Positions 1 through 8,925 of a DNA stretch of 64,000 bases are shown here, in pieces. A model generated the notes under the pieces. That model ran no database searches. It had not been told where the DNA came from and saw only the letters and a list, made by a program, of their open reading frames with translations. The position numbers and the translations under genes are program-made. The DNA is taken from the NCBI RefSeq assembly GCF_036077095.1, contig NZ_CP107960.1:2418001-2482000 (forward strand), given 5' to 3'. This DNA comes from Streptomyces sp. NBC_00376. Its GTDB lineage: Bacteria; Actinomycetota; Actinomycetes; Streptomycetales; Streptomycetaceae. Within the stretch, counting starts at the first letter, position 1. Every line of letters begins with the position of its first letter.

Positions 1-151
1 GCTCGTCGAGCTTCACGCGCGCGCGGCGGTAGCTCCCGTCGGTACGGTGGTAGGCGATGAGGAGGGCCGACTCGATCGCCTCGACGAGCACGTCGAAGGG
101 GATCTCCTTGTCCTGTGCCAAGCCCTTCAAGAGCTTCACATCGATGTCCAC
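1..151 (-). CDS. nusA: transcription termination/antitermination factor NusA, 5' end only
   Basis: This is the first 50 codons of NusA; the rest lies beyond the left edge of the window. NusA binds RNA polymerase and modulates pausing, termination and antitermination. The visible residues start VDIDVKLLKGLAQDKEIPFD and continue into VLVEAIESALLIAYHR, the usual N-terminal polymerase-binding segment of actinobacterial NusA. The GTG start at 151 lies two bases after the rimP stop, so the two genes are very probably translationally coupled in the classic rimP-nusA operon. Only the N-terminal domain can be judged; the S1 and KH domains are not in view. Confidence 0.9.
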   Translation of the reverse strand, partial: MDIDVKLLKGLAQDKEIPFDVLVEAIESALLIAYHRTDGSYRRARVKLDE

Positions 152-153
152 GG

Positions 154-651
154 CTACGCCTCCTCTTCCTTCTTGTCCTTGCGGCTGAATTCGATCTCCA
201 CGCGCGCCTTGGCGATCTCGTCGAAGGCGACCCGGCGGGACGTGGGCTTGCGGCCCTTGACGCCCGGCACTTCGAGGTCGAGGCCGTCCTCGTCCACGGC
301 GAGGATGCGGGCCACCAGTTCGCCGCCCTCGTGCAGGTTGAGCTTGGCCAGGCGGCCCGTGGCACGTACGTAGTGGCGGTGCTCCGTCAGCGGACGGTCG
401 GCACCGGGGGAACTGACTTCGAGGACGTACTCGCCGTCGCCCATCGCGTCGGTCTCGTCGAGCTTCTCGGAGATCGCGCGGCTCAGCTCGGCGCAGGCGT
501 CCAGCTCGACGCCCTCTTCGGAGTCCACGACGATGCGCAGCACGCGGCGGCGGCCTGCCCGGGACACCTCGATCTCTTCGAGATCCAGCTGTTCGGCGCT
601 GACGAGCGGTTCGAGCAGCCCGCGCAGCCTCTCGCTCTGGGTGGTGCTCAT
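154..651 (-). CDS. rimP: ribosome maturation factor RimP
   Basis: 165 aa, a normal length for RimP, which assists maturation of the 30S subunit. The N-terminal domain has the family pattern (LRGLLEPLVSAEQLDLEEIEV, then RRRVLRIVVDSEEGVELDACAELSRAISEKLD) and the central block YVLEVSSPGADRPLTEHRHY is diagnostic. The C-terminus is rich in charged residues (RKDKKEEEA). ATG at 651 is preceded by GAGGAG eight bases upstream. It is the promoter-proximal gene of the rimP-nusA operon and is divergent from the lipoprotein gene at 829. Confidence 0.96.
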   Translation of the reverse strand: MSTTQSERLRGLLEPLVSAEQLDLEEIEVSRAGRRRVLRIVVDSEEGVELDACAELSRAISEKLDETDAMGDGEYVLEVSSPGADRPLTEHRHYVRATGRLAKLNLHEGGELVARILAVDEDGLDLEVPGVKGRKPTSRRVAFDEIAKARVEIEFSRKDKKEEEA

Positions 652-828
652 CCGGGTGACTCCTCGGCCGCGTGTGCTGTTGTGGGGATCGTCGCGTGTC
701 AGGTCAAAGGGTATCCGGTCCCGAGGGGTGTTGCCGTCCGCCGTCCTCGCGGCCGCGGGTACGCTCGCCTGCGGTGATCACTTCAGGACAGATCCAGTCA
801 AGTCAGGGCCAGGCCCGGAGGAGAACAG

Positions 829-1356
829 GTGCGGCGCACGGGGACGACGCGCAGGGGTGTATTCACCGCGACGGGAGCCATCGCCCTGGGGGCGGTGCTG
901 GCCGGCTGCGGTGACGGCGCCGGGAGCGGGAAGGACTCCGCCCGGTCCGGGGCGGCGACCACGGCCGAGCAGGCCTCCGCGGCACGGGCGGAGAAGCGGA
1001 TCCGTACGACGGCCGCACGGACCAGCCTGGAGCTGCTCGGCGGGTACGAGCACGTGATCAGGGCCCATCCGGCGACCGCCGCCGGGCTCGCGCCGCTGCG
1101 GGACGCCGTGCGCGCCCACGCGAAGGCACTGGCCCCCGACGGCGCGCAGGCGCTCAGCTTCACGCGCTCGCGCGCGACCGGTGCCAAGGCCGCCGTCGGG
1201 GAACTGGCCGCGGCGGAACGCCGTGCCGCGGACGCGCACCTGGCGGCTCTCATGGAGGCCCCGCCCGAGCTGGCGCGGCTGCTGGCGTCGATCGCGGCGG
1301 CGGGCGCGGCCCACGCCTATCTGCTGACCGAACTGGCCAAGGAGACCTCGTCATGA
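829..1356 (+). CDS. putative Tat-type lipoprotein, helical, unknown function
   Basis: 175 aa starting with GTG at 829, with a GGAGGA ribosome site just upstream. The N-terminus has a twin arginine (TTRRGVF), a hydrophobic stretch and a lipobox (LAGC) near residues 24-27, so it is predicted to be exported and lipid-anchored. The mature part is almost all Ala/Arg/Leu-rich helix without a known catalytic motif. Its stop overlaps the ATG of the next gene in an ATGA arrangement, so the two are translated together. The next gene is ferritin-like, and this protein may be a helical partner. I recognise no characterised family; the function is unknown. Confidence 0.75.
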   Translation: MRRTGTTRRGVFTATGAIALGAVLAGCGDGAGSGKDSARSGAATTAEQASAARAEKRIRTTAARTSLELLGGYEHVIRAHPATAAGLAPLRDAVRAHAKALAPDGAQALSFTRSRATGAKAAVGELAAAERRAADAHLAALMEAPPELARLLASIAAAGAAHAYLLTELAKETSS

Positions 1357-1853
1357 GCGCCGGGACACGGAAGGCCGCACAGGCGGCCCTGGCCGCCGAG
1401 CACGCGGCGGTGTACGGGTACGGGGTGGTCGGCGGCCGGGTCGCCGAGGGCCGCCGGGCCGAGGCGGCGGCGGCCCACCACGCGCACCGGGCCCGGCGCG
1501 ACGCGCTGGTGCGGACCGTGCGCGGACTGGGCGGTGAGCCGGTGGCGGCACAGGCCGCGTACGCTCTGCCGTTCGCCGTGCCGGACCCGGCCGCGGCGGT
1601 GCGGCTGGCGGCCGTGCTGGAGGACCGGGTCGCGGGCGTGTACTCCGACCTCGTCCGGGCCGCCGAGGGGCCGCTCAGGCGGGAGGCCGCCGACGCGATG
1701 CGGGAGGCCGCGGTGCGGGCGGTCCGCTGGCGGGGCAGCGGCGTAGCCTTTCCCGGGCTCGCCGAGCGGGCCTCCGAAGGCACCGGCGCGAAGACCGGGA
1801 CGGCCGCGAAGACCGGGGCCGGTGGGACGAACGGGTCCGGCGCGACGCACTGA
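1353..1853 (+). CDS. ferritin-like domain protein (DUF4439-type)
   Basis: 166 aa. The sequence from about residue 7 (KAAQAALAAEHAAVYGYGVVGGRV) through the His-rich segment AAAAHHAHRARRDALVRTVRG resembles the four-helix ferritin-like DUF4439 family found in actinobacteria. The Glu and His residues could serve as metal ligands, but a full diiron E...ExxH set is not clear by eye. The C-terminal tail (GTGAKTGTAAKTGAGGTNGS) is low complexity. The start overlaps the upstream lipoprotein stop (ATGA). Function unknown; cytoplasmic unless escorted by the lipoprotein. Confidence 0.75.
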   Translation: MSAGTRKAAQAALAAEHAAVYGYGVVGGRVAEGRRAEAAAAHHAHRARRDALVRTVRGLGGEPVAAQAAYALPFAVPDPAAAVRLAAVLEDRVAGVYSDLVRAAEGPLRREAADAMREAAVRAVRWRGSGVAFPGLAERASEGTGAKTGTAAKTGAGGTNGSGATH

Positions 1854-1881
1854 AGCAGCTCTGAAAGGGAACAAGGCACGT

Positions 1882-2787
1882 ATGGGTTTCGAACCGCCGC
1901 AGCGTCTGGTGCGGGCGCTGGGCGAGTCGTACGGGGACGAAGGCGCCGCCGACTGGCTCGCGCGGCTTCCCGCACTGACCGAGGAAGCACTGTCCGCCAC
2001 CGGGCAGAACACGACAGTGGAGCGGGTCGCCGCCCCCGGGGGCCGCAGCAGTCTGGTCCTGCTGGTGACCTGTGCCGACGGCACCCCGGCCGCGCTGAAG
2101 ATCGCGCCGCCCGGGGCCGCACCCGAGCTGGAGCGGGCCGCGCTGGCCCACTGGAACGGCTGGGGTGCGGTGCGGCTCATCGCGGACGCCCCCGGCGCAC
2201 TGCTGCTGGAGCGGCTGCACCCCGAGGTGTCGCTGCGCTCTCTGCCGGAGGCGAAGGCGCTGCTGGAGGCGGCCGGGACGGTGCGCAGGCTGTGGGTCGA
2301 GCCGCCGGCCGGGCACGGTTTCGAGACGGTCGCCGAACGGACCGGGGGCCGTATCGAGCCGATGCGGGCGAGCGCGGCGGCCGACCCGGGCCTGGAGCCG
2401 CTGGTCTCCGCGGCCCTCGCGGCGCGCGAGGCACTGGTCGCCCACTCCCCCGAACTCCTGCTGCTGCACGGCAACTTCCGGCAGAGCAAGGTGCTGGCCG
2501 GCGAGCGGGTGCCATGGCTGACGGTCGGTCCCGAGCCGCTGGTCGGTGAACGTGCCTACGATCTGGCGCGCCTGGTCCGCGACCGCGTCGAGGATCTGAT
2601 CGCCTCCCCCGGCGGCGCGGTGACGGCCCGCCGCAGGATCAAGAAGCTCGCCGATTCGCTGGACGTGGACCGGGAGCGGCTGCACGGCTGGACGCTGTTC
2701 CGTGCGGTGGAGTCGGGGACCCGGGCGCTGGCGGCCGGCCGCCGCCAGGAGGGCGAGCTGACGCTGGAGTTCGCGAGCTGGCTGTGA
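1882..2787 (+). CDS. APH(6)/hydroxyurea-kinase-like protein, probable pseudokinase
   Basis: 301 aa, with the fold signature of the aminoglycoside/hydroxyurea phosphotransferase family: an N-lobe with APGGRSSLVLLVTCADGTPAALKIAPPG and a C-lobe ending PEPLVGERAYDLARLVRDR. The catalytic loop expected to read HGDLHxxN is HGNFRQSKV, and the following DPKP metal motif is GPEP, so the catalytic Asp, the Mg-binding Asn and the second metal Asp all appear to be lost. I infer a non-catalytic protein. ATG at 1882 is chosen because GAAAGGGA lies upstream and the frame before it overlaps the preceding gene. Likely co-transcribed with the two genes to its left. Confidence 0.8.
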   Translation: MGFEPPQRLVRALGESYGDEGAADWLARLPALTEEALSATGQNTTVERVAAPGGRSSLVLLVTCADGTPAALKIAPPGAAPELERAALAHWNGWGAVRLIADAPGALLLERLHPEVSLRSLPEAKALLEAAGTVRRLWVEPPAGHGFETVAERTGGRIEPMRASAAADPGLEPLVSAALAAREALVAHSPELLLLHGNFRQSKVLAGERVPWLTVGPEPLVGERAYDLARLVRDRVEDLIASPGGAVTARRRIKKLADSLDVDRERLHGWTLFRAVESGTRALAAGRRQEGELTLEFASWL

Positions 2788-2795
2788 GATGACGA

Positions 2796-2836
2796 AAGCC
2801 GCAGGCCCCCGCGCGGTGCGCAGGGGCCTGCGGCTT
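2796..2836. terminator. bidirectional terminator between the APH-like gene and proS
   Basis: A 14-bp perfect stem (2796-2809 pairing with 2823-2836, GC-rich core GCAGGCCCC/GGGGCCTGC) lies in the 58-bp gap between the convergent stop codons. The A-rich left foot and T-rich right foot suit termination from both sides. Confidence 0.85.
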
Positions 2837-2845
2837 CTCGTGGGA

Positions 2846-4546
2846 TCAGCTGCCGGCGGTGAGGCGGGCGATCGCCTCGTCGACGGTGAGCTCCTCGCGC
2901 TCGCCGGTGCGGCGGTCCTTCAGCTCCAGGACGCCCTCGGCCGAGCGGCGGCCGGCGACGAGGATCTTCGGGACGCCGATGAGCTCGGAGTCGGTGAACT
3001 TGACGCCGGGCGAGATGCCCGGACGGTCGTCGACCAGGACGCGCAGGCCGGCGGCGTTCAGCTTCTCGGAGACGTCGAGCGCCAGCTCGGTCTGGAGCGC
3101 CTTGCCCGCCGCGACGACGTGGACGTCGGCCGGGGCGATCTCGCGGGGCCAGCACAGGCCCTTGTCGTCGGCGGTCTGCTCGGCGAGCGCGGCCACGGCG
3201 CGGGAGACGCCGATGCCGTACGAGCCCATGGTGACGCGGACGGGCTTGCCCTGCTGGCCGAGGACGTCGAGGGAGAAGATGTCGGCGTACTTGCGGCCGA
3301 GCTGGAAGATGTGGCCGATCTCGATGGCACGGTCCACCCGGAGGCCGGCGCCGCAGTTGGGGCAGGGGTCGCCCGCCTCGACGACGACGACGTCGAGGTA
3401 GTCGTCGACCTCGAAGTCGCGGCCCGCGACGACGTTCTTCGCGTGGGTGCCGGGCTTGTTCGCACCGGTGATCCAGGCGGTGCCGGCGGCGATGCGGGGG
3501 TCGGCGATGAAGCGGACCTTCTCCAGTCCCTGCGGGCCGACGTAGCCGCGTACCAGGTCGGGACGGTCCTCGAAGTCCTCGGCGGTGACCAGTTCGACGA
3601 CGGCGGGCGCCAGGTGCTCGCCGAGCTTGCCGAGGTCGACCTCGCGGTCGCCGGGCACGCCCACGGCCACGATCTCGCCGTCGACCTTGACCAGCAGGTT
3701 CTTCAGGGTCGCGGAGGCGTCGACGCCCAGGAGCGCGGCGAGCGACTCGATGGTCGGGGTGTCGGGGGTGTCCAGCTCCTCGACGGGGCCGTGCGCCGAG
3801 CCGTCCGCGGCGACCGCCTTGAAGGTCACGGCCTCGGTGTTGGCGGCGTAGTCGCAGTCGGGGCAGTCGACGAAGGTGTCCTCGCCGGCCGGGGCGGGCG
3901 CGAGGAACTCCTCGGAGGCGGAACCGCCCATGGCGCCGGAGACGGCGGAGACGATCCGGTGGTCGAGGCCGAGGCGCTCGAAGATCCGGATGTAGGCGGC
4001 GCGGTGCAGCTGGTACGCCTCGGCGAGACCCTCGTCGGTGGTGTCGAAGGAGTACGAGTCCTTCATCTGGAACTCACGGCCGCGCAGCACACCGGCGCGG
4101 GGACGGGCCTCGTCGCGGTACTTGGTCTGGATCTGGTACAGGATCACGGGCAGGTCCTTGTAGGACGAGCACATGTCCTTGACGACCTGGGTGAAGATCT
4201 CCTCGTGGGTGGGGCCGAGGAGGTAGTCGGCGCCCTTGCGGTCCTTGAGCCGGAACAGCAGGTCGCCGTACTCGTCGTACCGGCCGCTCGCCTCGTACGC
4301 CTCCTTGGGCAGCAGCGCGGGCAGCAGCACCTCCTGGCCGCCGATGGCGTCCATCTCCTCGCGCACGACGCGGGTGATGTTCTCCAGGACCTTCTTGCCG
4401 AGCGGCAGCCAGGTCCAGATTCCGGCCGCGGTGCGACGTACGTAGCCGGCCCGGACGAGCAGCTTGTGGTTGAGCGTCTCGGCGTCGGCCGGGTCGTCGC
4501 GCAGTGTCTTGATCATCAATCGGGACATGCGCTGGACCTGGGCCAT
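2846..4546 (-). CDS. proS: prolyl-tRNA synthetase, bacterial type with editing insertion
   Basis: 566 aa, the usual length of bacterial-type class II ProRS, which charges tRNA-Pro in the cytoplasm. Class II motifs are visible: [21 protein letters not shown] (motif 1 region), [21 protein letters not shown] (motif 2) and, near the C-terminus, [18 protein letters not shown] (motif 3). Between motifs 2 and 3 is the long INS cis-editing domain (about residues 225-400) that clears Ala-tRNA-Pro. ATG at 4546 has GCAGGAG a few bases upstream. Two GNAT genes lie upstream in the same direction and may share the transcript. Confidence 0.97.
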   Translation of the reverse strand: MAQVQRMSRLMIKTLRDDPADAETLNHKLLVRAGYVRRTAAGIWTWLPLGKKVLENITRVVREEMDAIGGQEVLLPALLPKEAYEASGRYDEYGDLLFRLKDRKGADYLLGPTHEEIFTQVVKDMCSSYKDLPVILYQIQTKYRDEARPRAGVLRGREFQMKDSYSFDTTDEGLAEAYQLHRAAYIRIFERLGLDHRIVSAVSGAMGGSASEEFLAPAPAGEDTFVDCPDCDYAANTEAVTFKAVAADGSAHGPVEELDTPDTPTIESLAALLGVDASATLKNLLVKVDGEIVAVGVPGDREVDLGKLGEHLAPAVVELVTAEDFEDRPDLVRGYVGPQGLEKVRFIADPRIAAGTAWITGANKPGTHAKNVVAGRDFEVDDYLDVVVVEAGDPCPNCGAGLRVDRAIEIGHIFQLGRKYADIFSLDVLGQQGKPVRVTMGSYGIGVSRAVAALAEQTADDKGLCWPREIAPADVHVVAAGKALQTELALDVSEKLNAAGLRVLVDDRPGISPGVKFTDSELIGVPKILVAGRRSAEGVLELKDRRTGEREELTVDEAIARLTAGS

Positions 4547-4636
4547 GATGAACTCCTGCTCGGAAAGGGTGATGTGCAGGAGGTTAGCCGGGCGGTGCGG
4601 GTGGGCGGAAATCCATTGTCGGCGGCCGTGCAGGGC

Positions 4637-5206
4637 CTAGCCCTTGCGACGCAGCGGGAGCGGGGCCCCCATCACGGCGTACGGCTTGGGAGCGCTGGGG
4701 AAGAGCACCTGCCGGGCCAGGTCCTGGTAGCCGAGACTGCGATACAGACCACGTGCCGGGCTCTCGGTGTCGATGGCCGAGAGGATGGACCGGGGCTGGT
4801 CGACGGCGTCGGTGATGGTGGTGATCAGCGTGCGCCCGATACCGTGGTTCTGGAACTCCGGCAGGACGTGGAGTTCGGTGATGACGAACGAGTCGTCGAG
4901 CCAGTGCACGCAGCCGGTGGCGCGGAGGTACGGCTCGACGACGGTGGACCACCACTGGCCGCGCTCGTTCGGCATCCCGTAGACGAAGCCGACGAGCCGT
5001 CCGCCGGGGGTGGTGGCGCCGAGGGCGCGGGCGTGCGGGTGGTCGAGGTGTCTGAGGACGATGTGGCGCCGTACCTCGATCTCTTCGGGCCCCAGGCCGA
5101 AGGCGACGGCCTGTACGGCGAGCGCCTCGTCCACGCGCGCGGCGAGATCGATGGGCCCGATCCGGACGCTGGGAGTGCGGGGTCCGCCCCCGGGAACTGC
5201 TGCCAT
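4637..5206 (-). CDS. GNAT-family N-acetyltransferase
   Basis: 189 aa. The acetyl-CoA binding motif A is clear near residues 105-125 (ITELHVLPEFQNHGIGRTLI), followed by the motif B segment in which SPARGLYRSLGYQDL matches the usual GNAT beta-bulge and Tyr region. The N-terminal half includes VGFVYGMPNERGQWWSTVVEPYL, a typical substrate-side sheet. The acceptor is unknown. It lies 58 bp after a second GNAT gene and 90 bp ahead of proS on the same strand, an arrangement I remember from other streptomycetes, so co-expression with proS is plausible. Confidence 0.88.
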   Translation of the reverse strand: MAAVPGGGPRTPSVRIGPIDLAARVDEALAVQAVAFGLGPEEIEVRRHIVLRHLDHPHARALGATTPGGRLVGFVYGMPNERGQWWSTVVEPYLRATGCVHWLDDSFVITELHVLPEFQNHGIGRTLITTITDAVDQPRSILSAIDTESPARGLYRSLGYQDLARQVLFPSAPKPYAVMGAPLPLRRKG

Positions 5207-5264
5207 GCGCCGACCCTACTGGCCCCGGTGGGCAACGGGGTACGGATGGGCGGCCGCCGGCCGG

Positions 5265-6110
5265 TCAGAACAGCACGCTCATGAACGCGCCGGTCTCCTG
5301 GAAACCGACCCGGGCGTAGGACCGGCGCGCGGGGGTGTTGTAGTCGTTCACGTAGAGGCTGACGAGGGGGGCGACATCGGCGAGCGCGTAGCGCAGGACG
5401 GCCGCCATGCCGGTCTCGGAGAGTCCTCGGCCACGGTGTTCGGGGGCGACCCAGACGCCCTGGATCTGGCAGGCCTGCGGGGTCGCGGCGCCGATCTCCG
5501 CCTTGAAGACGACCTTGCCGTCGTCGATCCGGGCGAAGGAGCGGCCGGCTCCGATGAGTTCGGCGACGCGGGCCTGGTAGAGGAGTCCGCCGTCGCCCGC
5601 GAGCGGGGAGATGCCGACCTCCTCGGTGAACATCGCCACGCAGGCCGGCATCAGGACGTCCATCTCGTCCTTGCGGATCCGGCGGACCAGGGGGTCGGGG
5701 ATCACGTCGGCGGACGGGCTCTCGGTGACCATCAGCGGCTGGTTCGCCCGGACCTCGCGGGCGGGGCCCCAGCCCGGTTCGAGGAGCCGCCACAGCTGGG
5801 CGGTGGGTTCGGCGGGGCCGACGATCGAGGAGCAGCGGCGGCCGGCCCGGCGGGCCCGGTCGGCGAAGGCCCGGACGGCCTCGGGGGTGGCGCAGATGGG
5901 GACGAGGTTGGCGCCCGAGTAGCAGAGCGAGCGGAGCCGTCCGTCGGCGTACCAGCCCCACATCTCGCCGCCGAGGCGCCAGGGATCGAGACCTGCGATC
6001 TGGACCCGGGACGTCACGAAGGCGTTGGCGACGGGCTCGCTCTCCAGGATGGCGAGAGCGGCTCCGAGGTCGCTGGGTTCGAGGACCCGGGTGGTGGTCT
6101 GCGTCAACAC
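5265..6110 (-). CDS. GNAT acetyltransferase with DUF4081-type N-terminal domain
   Basis: 281 aa. The first half (LEPSDLGAALAILESEPVANAFV onward) matches the DUF4081 domain seen fused to actinobacterial GNATs. The second half has motif A, QIQGVWVAPEHRGRGLSETGM, and the terminal block SLYVNDYNTPARRSYARVGF with the conserved N..AR..Y pattern. GTG at 6108-6110 is the likely start; no strong ribosome site is visible, so the start is less certain than the frame. It is the first gene of a run GNAT-GNAT-proS. The substrate is not evident. Confidence 0.87.
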   Translation of the reverse strand: MLTQTTTRVLEPSDLGAALAILESEPVANAFVTSRVQIAGLDPWRLGGEMWGWYADGRLRSLCYSGANLVPICATPEAVRAFADRARRAGRRCSSIVGPAEPTAQLWRLLEPGWGPAREVRANQPLMVTESPSADVIPDPLVRRIRKDEMDVLMPACVAMFTEEVGISPLAGDGGLLYQARVAELIGAGRSFARIDDGKVVFKAEIGAATPQACQIQGVWVAPEHRGRGLSETGMAAVLRYALADVAPLVSLYVNDYNTPARRSYARVGFQETGAFMSVLF

Positions 6111-6223
6111 GAGGGGGCCTCACCATACGGTCTGCTGATTTCCGCACTGTAACCGACGCGGCTCATCCGTGCCCCCCGTGCCTGTGAACAGGGGTTGTGG
6201 GAGGCCGTGAGGTCGCTCACGGC

Positions 6224-6260
6224 AGCGCCCCGCCGGACGGGATTCGTCCGGCGGGGCGCT
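6224..6260 (-). terminator. terminator after ispG
   Basis: A 16-bp perfect inverted repeat (6224-6239 with 6245-6260, AGCGCCCCGCCGGACG and its complement) with a 5-nt loop begins 18 bp beyond the ispG stop. It separates ispG from the GNAT-proS group. Confidence 0.88.
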
Positions 6261-6278
6261 GTGGTGCGAGTCATCGGT

Positions 6279-7433
6279 TCAGCTGACGGAGACCTCGGGC
6301 TCGCCGGAGGCGATGCCGTCCTTCTCCATCTGCTCGGCGATCTTCAGGGCTTCCTCGATGAGCGTCTCGACGATCTTCGACTCGGGCACCGTCTTGATGA
6401 CCTCGCCCTTCACGAAGATCTGCCCCTTGCCGTTGCCGGACGCGACACCCAGGTCCGCCTCACGGGCCTCGCCCGGACCGTTGACGACACAGCCCATCAC
6501 GGCCACCCGCAACGGCACCTCCATGCCCTCAAGGCCCGCCGACACCTGGTCCGCCAGCTTGTACACATCCACCTGCGCCCGGCCGCACGACGGACACGAC
6601 ACGATCTCCAGCCGCCGCTGCCGCAGGTTCAACGACTCCAGGATCTGGATGCCGACCTTGACCTCCTCGGCCGGCGGCGCCGACAACGACACCCGGATCG
6701 TGTCCCCGATCCCCTCCGACAGCAACGCACCGAACGCCACCGCCGACTTGATCGTCCCCTGGAACGCAGGACCCGCCTCCGTCACACCCAGATGCAGCGG
6801 ATAGTCACAACGAGCCGCCAGCTGACGGTACGCATTGACCATCACCACCGGATCGTTGTGCTTCACCGAGATCTTGATGTCACGGAAACCGTGCTCCTCG
6901 AAGAGCGACGCCTCCCACAACGCCGACTCCACCAACGCCTCCGGCGTCGCCTTCCCGTACTTCGCCAGCAGCCGCGCGTCCAGCGAACCCGCGTTCACAC
7001 CGATCCGGATCGGCGTACCCGCGTCCCCCGCCGCCCGCGCGATCTCCTTGACCTTGTCGTCGAACTGCTTGATGTTCCCCGGATTCACCCGCACCGCCGC
7101 ACAACCCGCGTCGATCGCCGCGAACACGTACTTCGGCTGGAAATGAATATCCGCGATCACCGGGATCTGCGACTTCTTCGCGATCGTCGCCAGCGCGTCC
7201 GCGTCGTCCTGCGTCGGACACGCCACCCGCACGATCTGACAGCCCGACGCCGTCAGCTCCGCGATCTGCTGCAACGTCGCACCGATGTCCGACGTACGCG
7301 TCGTCGTCATCGACTGCACCGACACCGGCGCGTCCCCGCCCACCGCAACCGACCCGACCTGGATCTTGCGGCTGACCCTCCGGTCGGCGAGCTTGGTCGG
7401 AACGGACGGAATTCCGAGAGAAATCGCAGTCAT
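6279..7433 (-). CDS. ispG: 4-hydroxy-3-methylbut-2-en-1-yl diphosphate synthase (IspG/GcpE)
   Basis: 384 aa. IspG carries out the penultimate step of the MEP isoprenoid pathway, reducing MEcPP to HMBPP with a [4Fe-4S] cluster. The TIM barrel begins [22 protein letters not shown] and the cluster ligands are visible: Cys in SCPSCGR (about 279 and 282), Cys in [10 protein letters not shown] (about 314) and the Glu of NGPGE. ATG at 7433 ([10 protein letters not shown]) is chosen over an upstream in-frame codon because the extra 44 residues are non-conserved in character. It follows dxr and rseP in the same direction but a hairpin separates them. Confidence 0.96.
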   Translation of the reverse strand: MTAISLGIPSVPTKLADRRVSRKIQVGSVAVGGDAPVSVQSMTTTRTSDIGATLQQIAELTASGCQIVRVACPTQDDADALATIAKKSQIPVIADIHFQPKYVFAAIDAGCAAVRVNPGNIKQFDDKVKEIARAAGDAGTPIRIGVNAGSLDARLLAKYGKATPEALVESALWEASLFEEHGFRDIKISVKHNDPVVMVNAYRQLAARCDYPLHLGVTEAGPAFQGTIKSAVAFGALLSEGIGDTIRVSLSAPPAEEVKVGIQILESLNLRQRRLEIVSCPSCGRAQVDVYKLADQVSAGLEGMEVPLRVAVMGCVVNGPGEAREADLGVASGNGKGQIFVKGEVIKTVPESKIVETLIEEALKIAEQMEKDGIASGEPEVSVS

Positions 7434-7551
7434 GCGCTGAGCATCCCCAAGGTGTGGATCAAGGTCCCGAGATCGGCGGGCTCCGGCCTTCGAGGTTACG
7501 GCACCGCAGGCGGCCCGAAGCACACCGCGTACGGGAGTGCTACACAAATGC

Positions 7552-7585
7552 GACGGCCCGGACACACACTGTGTACCGGGCCGTC
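7552..7585 (-). terminator. terminator after rseP
   Basis: GACGGCCCGG (7552-7561) pairs with CCGGGCCGTC (7576-7585). Inside this stem, ACAC can pair with GTGT, leaving a small loop. It starts about 30 bp past the rseP stop and would end the dxr-rseP transcript. Confidence 0.8.
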
Positions 7586-7614
7586 ACTCGCGGTGCAACA
7601 AGGCGCTCGGTGGG

Positions 7615-8925
7615 TCAGGAGATCTTGACCGGATTCACGATGTCGGCGACGAGCACCAGCAGCGTGAAGCAGATGAAGACTCCGGCGACGACGTAGGCGA
7701 CCGGCATCAGCTTGGCCACGTCGAAGGGGCCGGGGTCGGGGCGCCGGAAGACCCGGGCCACATTGCGGCGCAGGGCCTCCCAGAGCGCTCCGGCGATGTG
7801 CCCGCCGTCGAGCGGCAGCAGGGGCAGCATGTTGAAGAGGAACAGCGAGAGGTTGAAGCCCGCCAGCAGGAACAGCATCATCGCGATCTGGTTGGTCGCG
7901 GGGACGTCGAGCGTCATCACCTCGCCGCCGATCCTGGCCGCGCCGACGACGCCCACCGGGGAGTCGGCCGCCCGCTCGCCGTCACCGAAGGCGGCGTCCC
8001 ACAGGCCGGGGATCTTGGACGGGAGGGCGATGATCGAGTCGACGCCGTTCTCGATCATGTCTCCCATGCGGACGACCGAGTCGCCGAAGGAGAGCGGGAC
8101 GATCTCGGTCTGGGCGGCGAAGCCGAGGTAGCCGGCCTTCACGTACTGGTCGGCGATCACCTCGCCCTTGGAGTCCTTCTTCGCCACCGCGTTCTCCTTG
8201 AGCACGGCGTGGAGGGTCTTCTCCTGGCCGTCGCGCAGGACGGTGATGGTGGCGGGGCCGATGGTGTCGCGGATCTTGTCGGAGAGCGTGGCCCAGTCGT
8301 CGACCTTCTGCCCGTCGAAGGCGACGATCTTGTCGCCCTTCTGGAGCCCCGCCGCCTGGGCGGGCGAGACCGGGTCGGACTTCTTGCAGGTGTCGCGGTT
8401 CTCGCTCTGGGCGATCACACACTTCTGGACACCGGCCACCTCGGTGGTCTGGGTCTGGAAGCCGAAGGTCATCGCCACACCGAGGAAGATCGCGACGGCC
8501 AGGACCAGGTTCATGAACGGTCCGGCGAACATCACGATGACGCGCTTCCACGGCTTGCGCGTGTAGAACAGGCGCTTCTCGTCGCCCGGTTCGAGTTCCT
8601 CGAAGGCGGCCGACCTTGCGTCCTCGATCATGCCGCGCCAGGGCGAGGTGGACCGCGCCTCCAGGCGCCCGTCCTCTCCCGGCGGGAACATGCCGATCAT
8701 GCGGATGTAGCCGCCGGCCGGGATGGCCTTGATCCCGTACTCGGTGTCGCCCTTCTTCCGCGACCAGATCGTCGGCCCGAAGCCGACCATGTACTGAGGT
8801 ACGCGGATACCGAAGAGCTTCGCGGTCGACAGGTGCCCCAGCTCGTGCCAGGCGATCGAGAACAGCAGGCCGAAGACGAAGACGGCGATGCCCAGAATCG
8901 TCAGCAGGACCGTCGAAATACTCAT
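7615..8925 (-). CDS. rseP: site-2 intramembrane zinc metalloprotease (RseP/Rip1-type)
   Basis: 436 aa membrane protease of the M50 family, expected to cut anti-sigma factors and other single-pass proteins in the membrane. The first transmembrane segment ends in the zinc motif HELGH (residues 27-31); a periplasmic PDZ domain lies near residues 160-260 ([20 protein letters not shown]); the C-terminal membrane segment has [17 protein letters not shown] with the third metal ligand Asp. ATG at 8925 overlaps the dxr stop in an ATGA arrangement, so the two genes are coupled. Confidence 0.95.
   Translation of the reverse strand: MSISTVLLTILGIAVFVFGLLFSIAWHELGHLSTAKLFGIRVPQYMVGFGPTIWSRKKGDTEYGIKAIPAGGYIRMIGMFPPGEDGRLEARSTSPWRGMIEDARSAAFEELEPGDEKRLFYTRKPWKRVIVMFAGPFMNLVLAVAIFLGVAMTFGFQTQTTEVAGVQKCVIAQSENRDTCKKSDPVSPAQAAGLQKGDKIVAFDGQKVDDWATLSDKIRDTIGPATITVLRDGQEKTLHAVLKENAVAKKDSKGEVIADQYVKAGYLGFAAQTEIVPLSFGDSVVRMGDMIENGVDSIIALPSKIPGLWDAAFGDGERAADSPVGVVGAARIGGEVMTLDVPATNQIAMMLFLLAGFNLSLFLFNMLPLLPLDGGHIAGALWEALRRNVARVFRRPDPGPFDVAKLMPVAYVVAGVFICFTLLVLVADIVNPVKIS

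Noticed and set aside
2789..5284. Long plus-strand open frame opposite proS and a GNAT gene
   Set aside because: It is the antisense of clearly conserved genes; its composition (Asp/Gly/Val/Leu repeats) is the usual shadow in GC-rich DNA.
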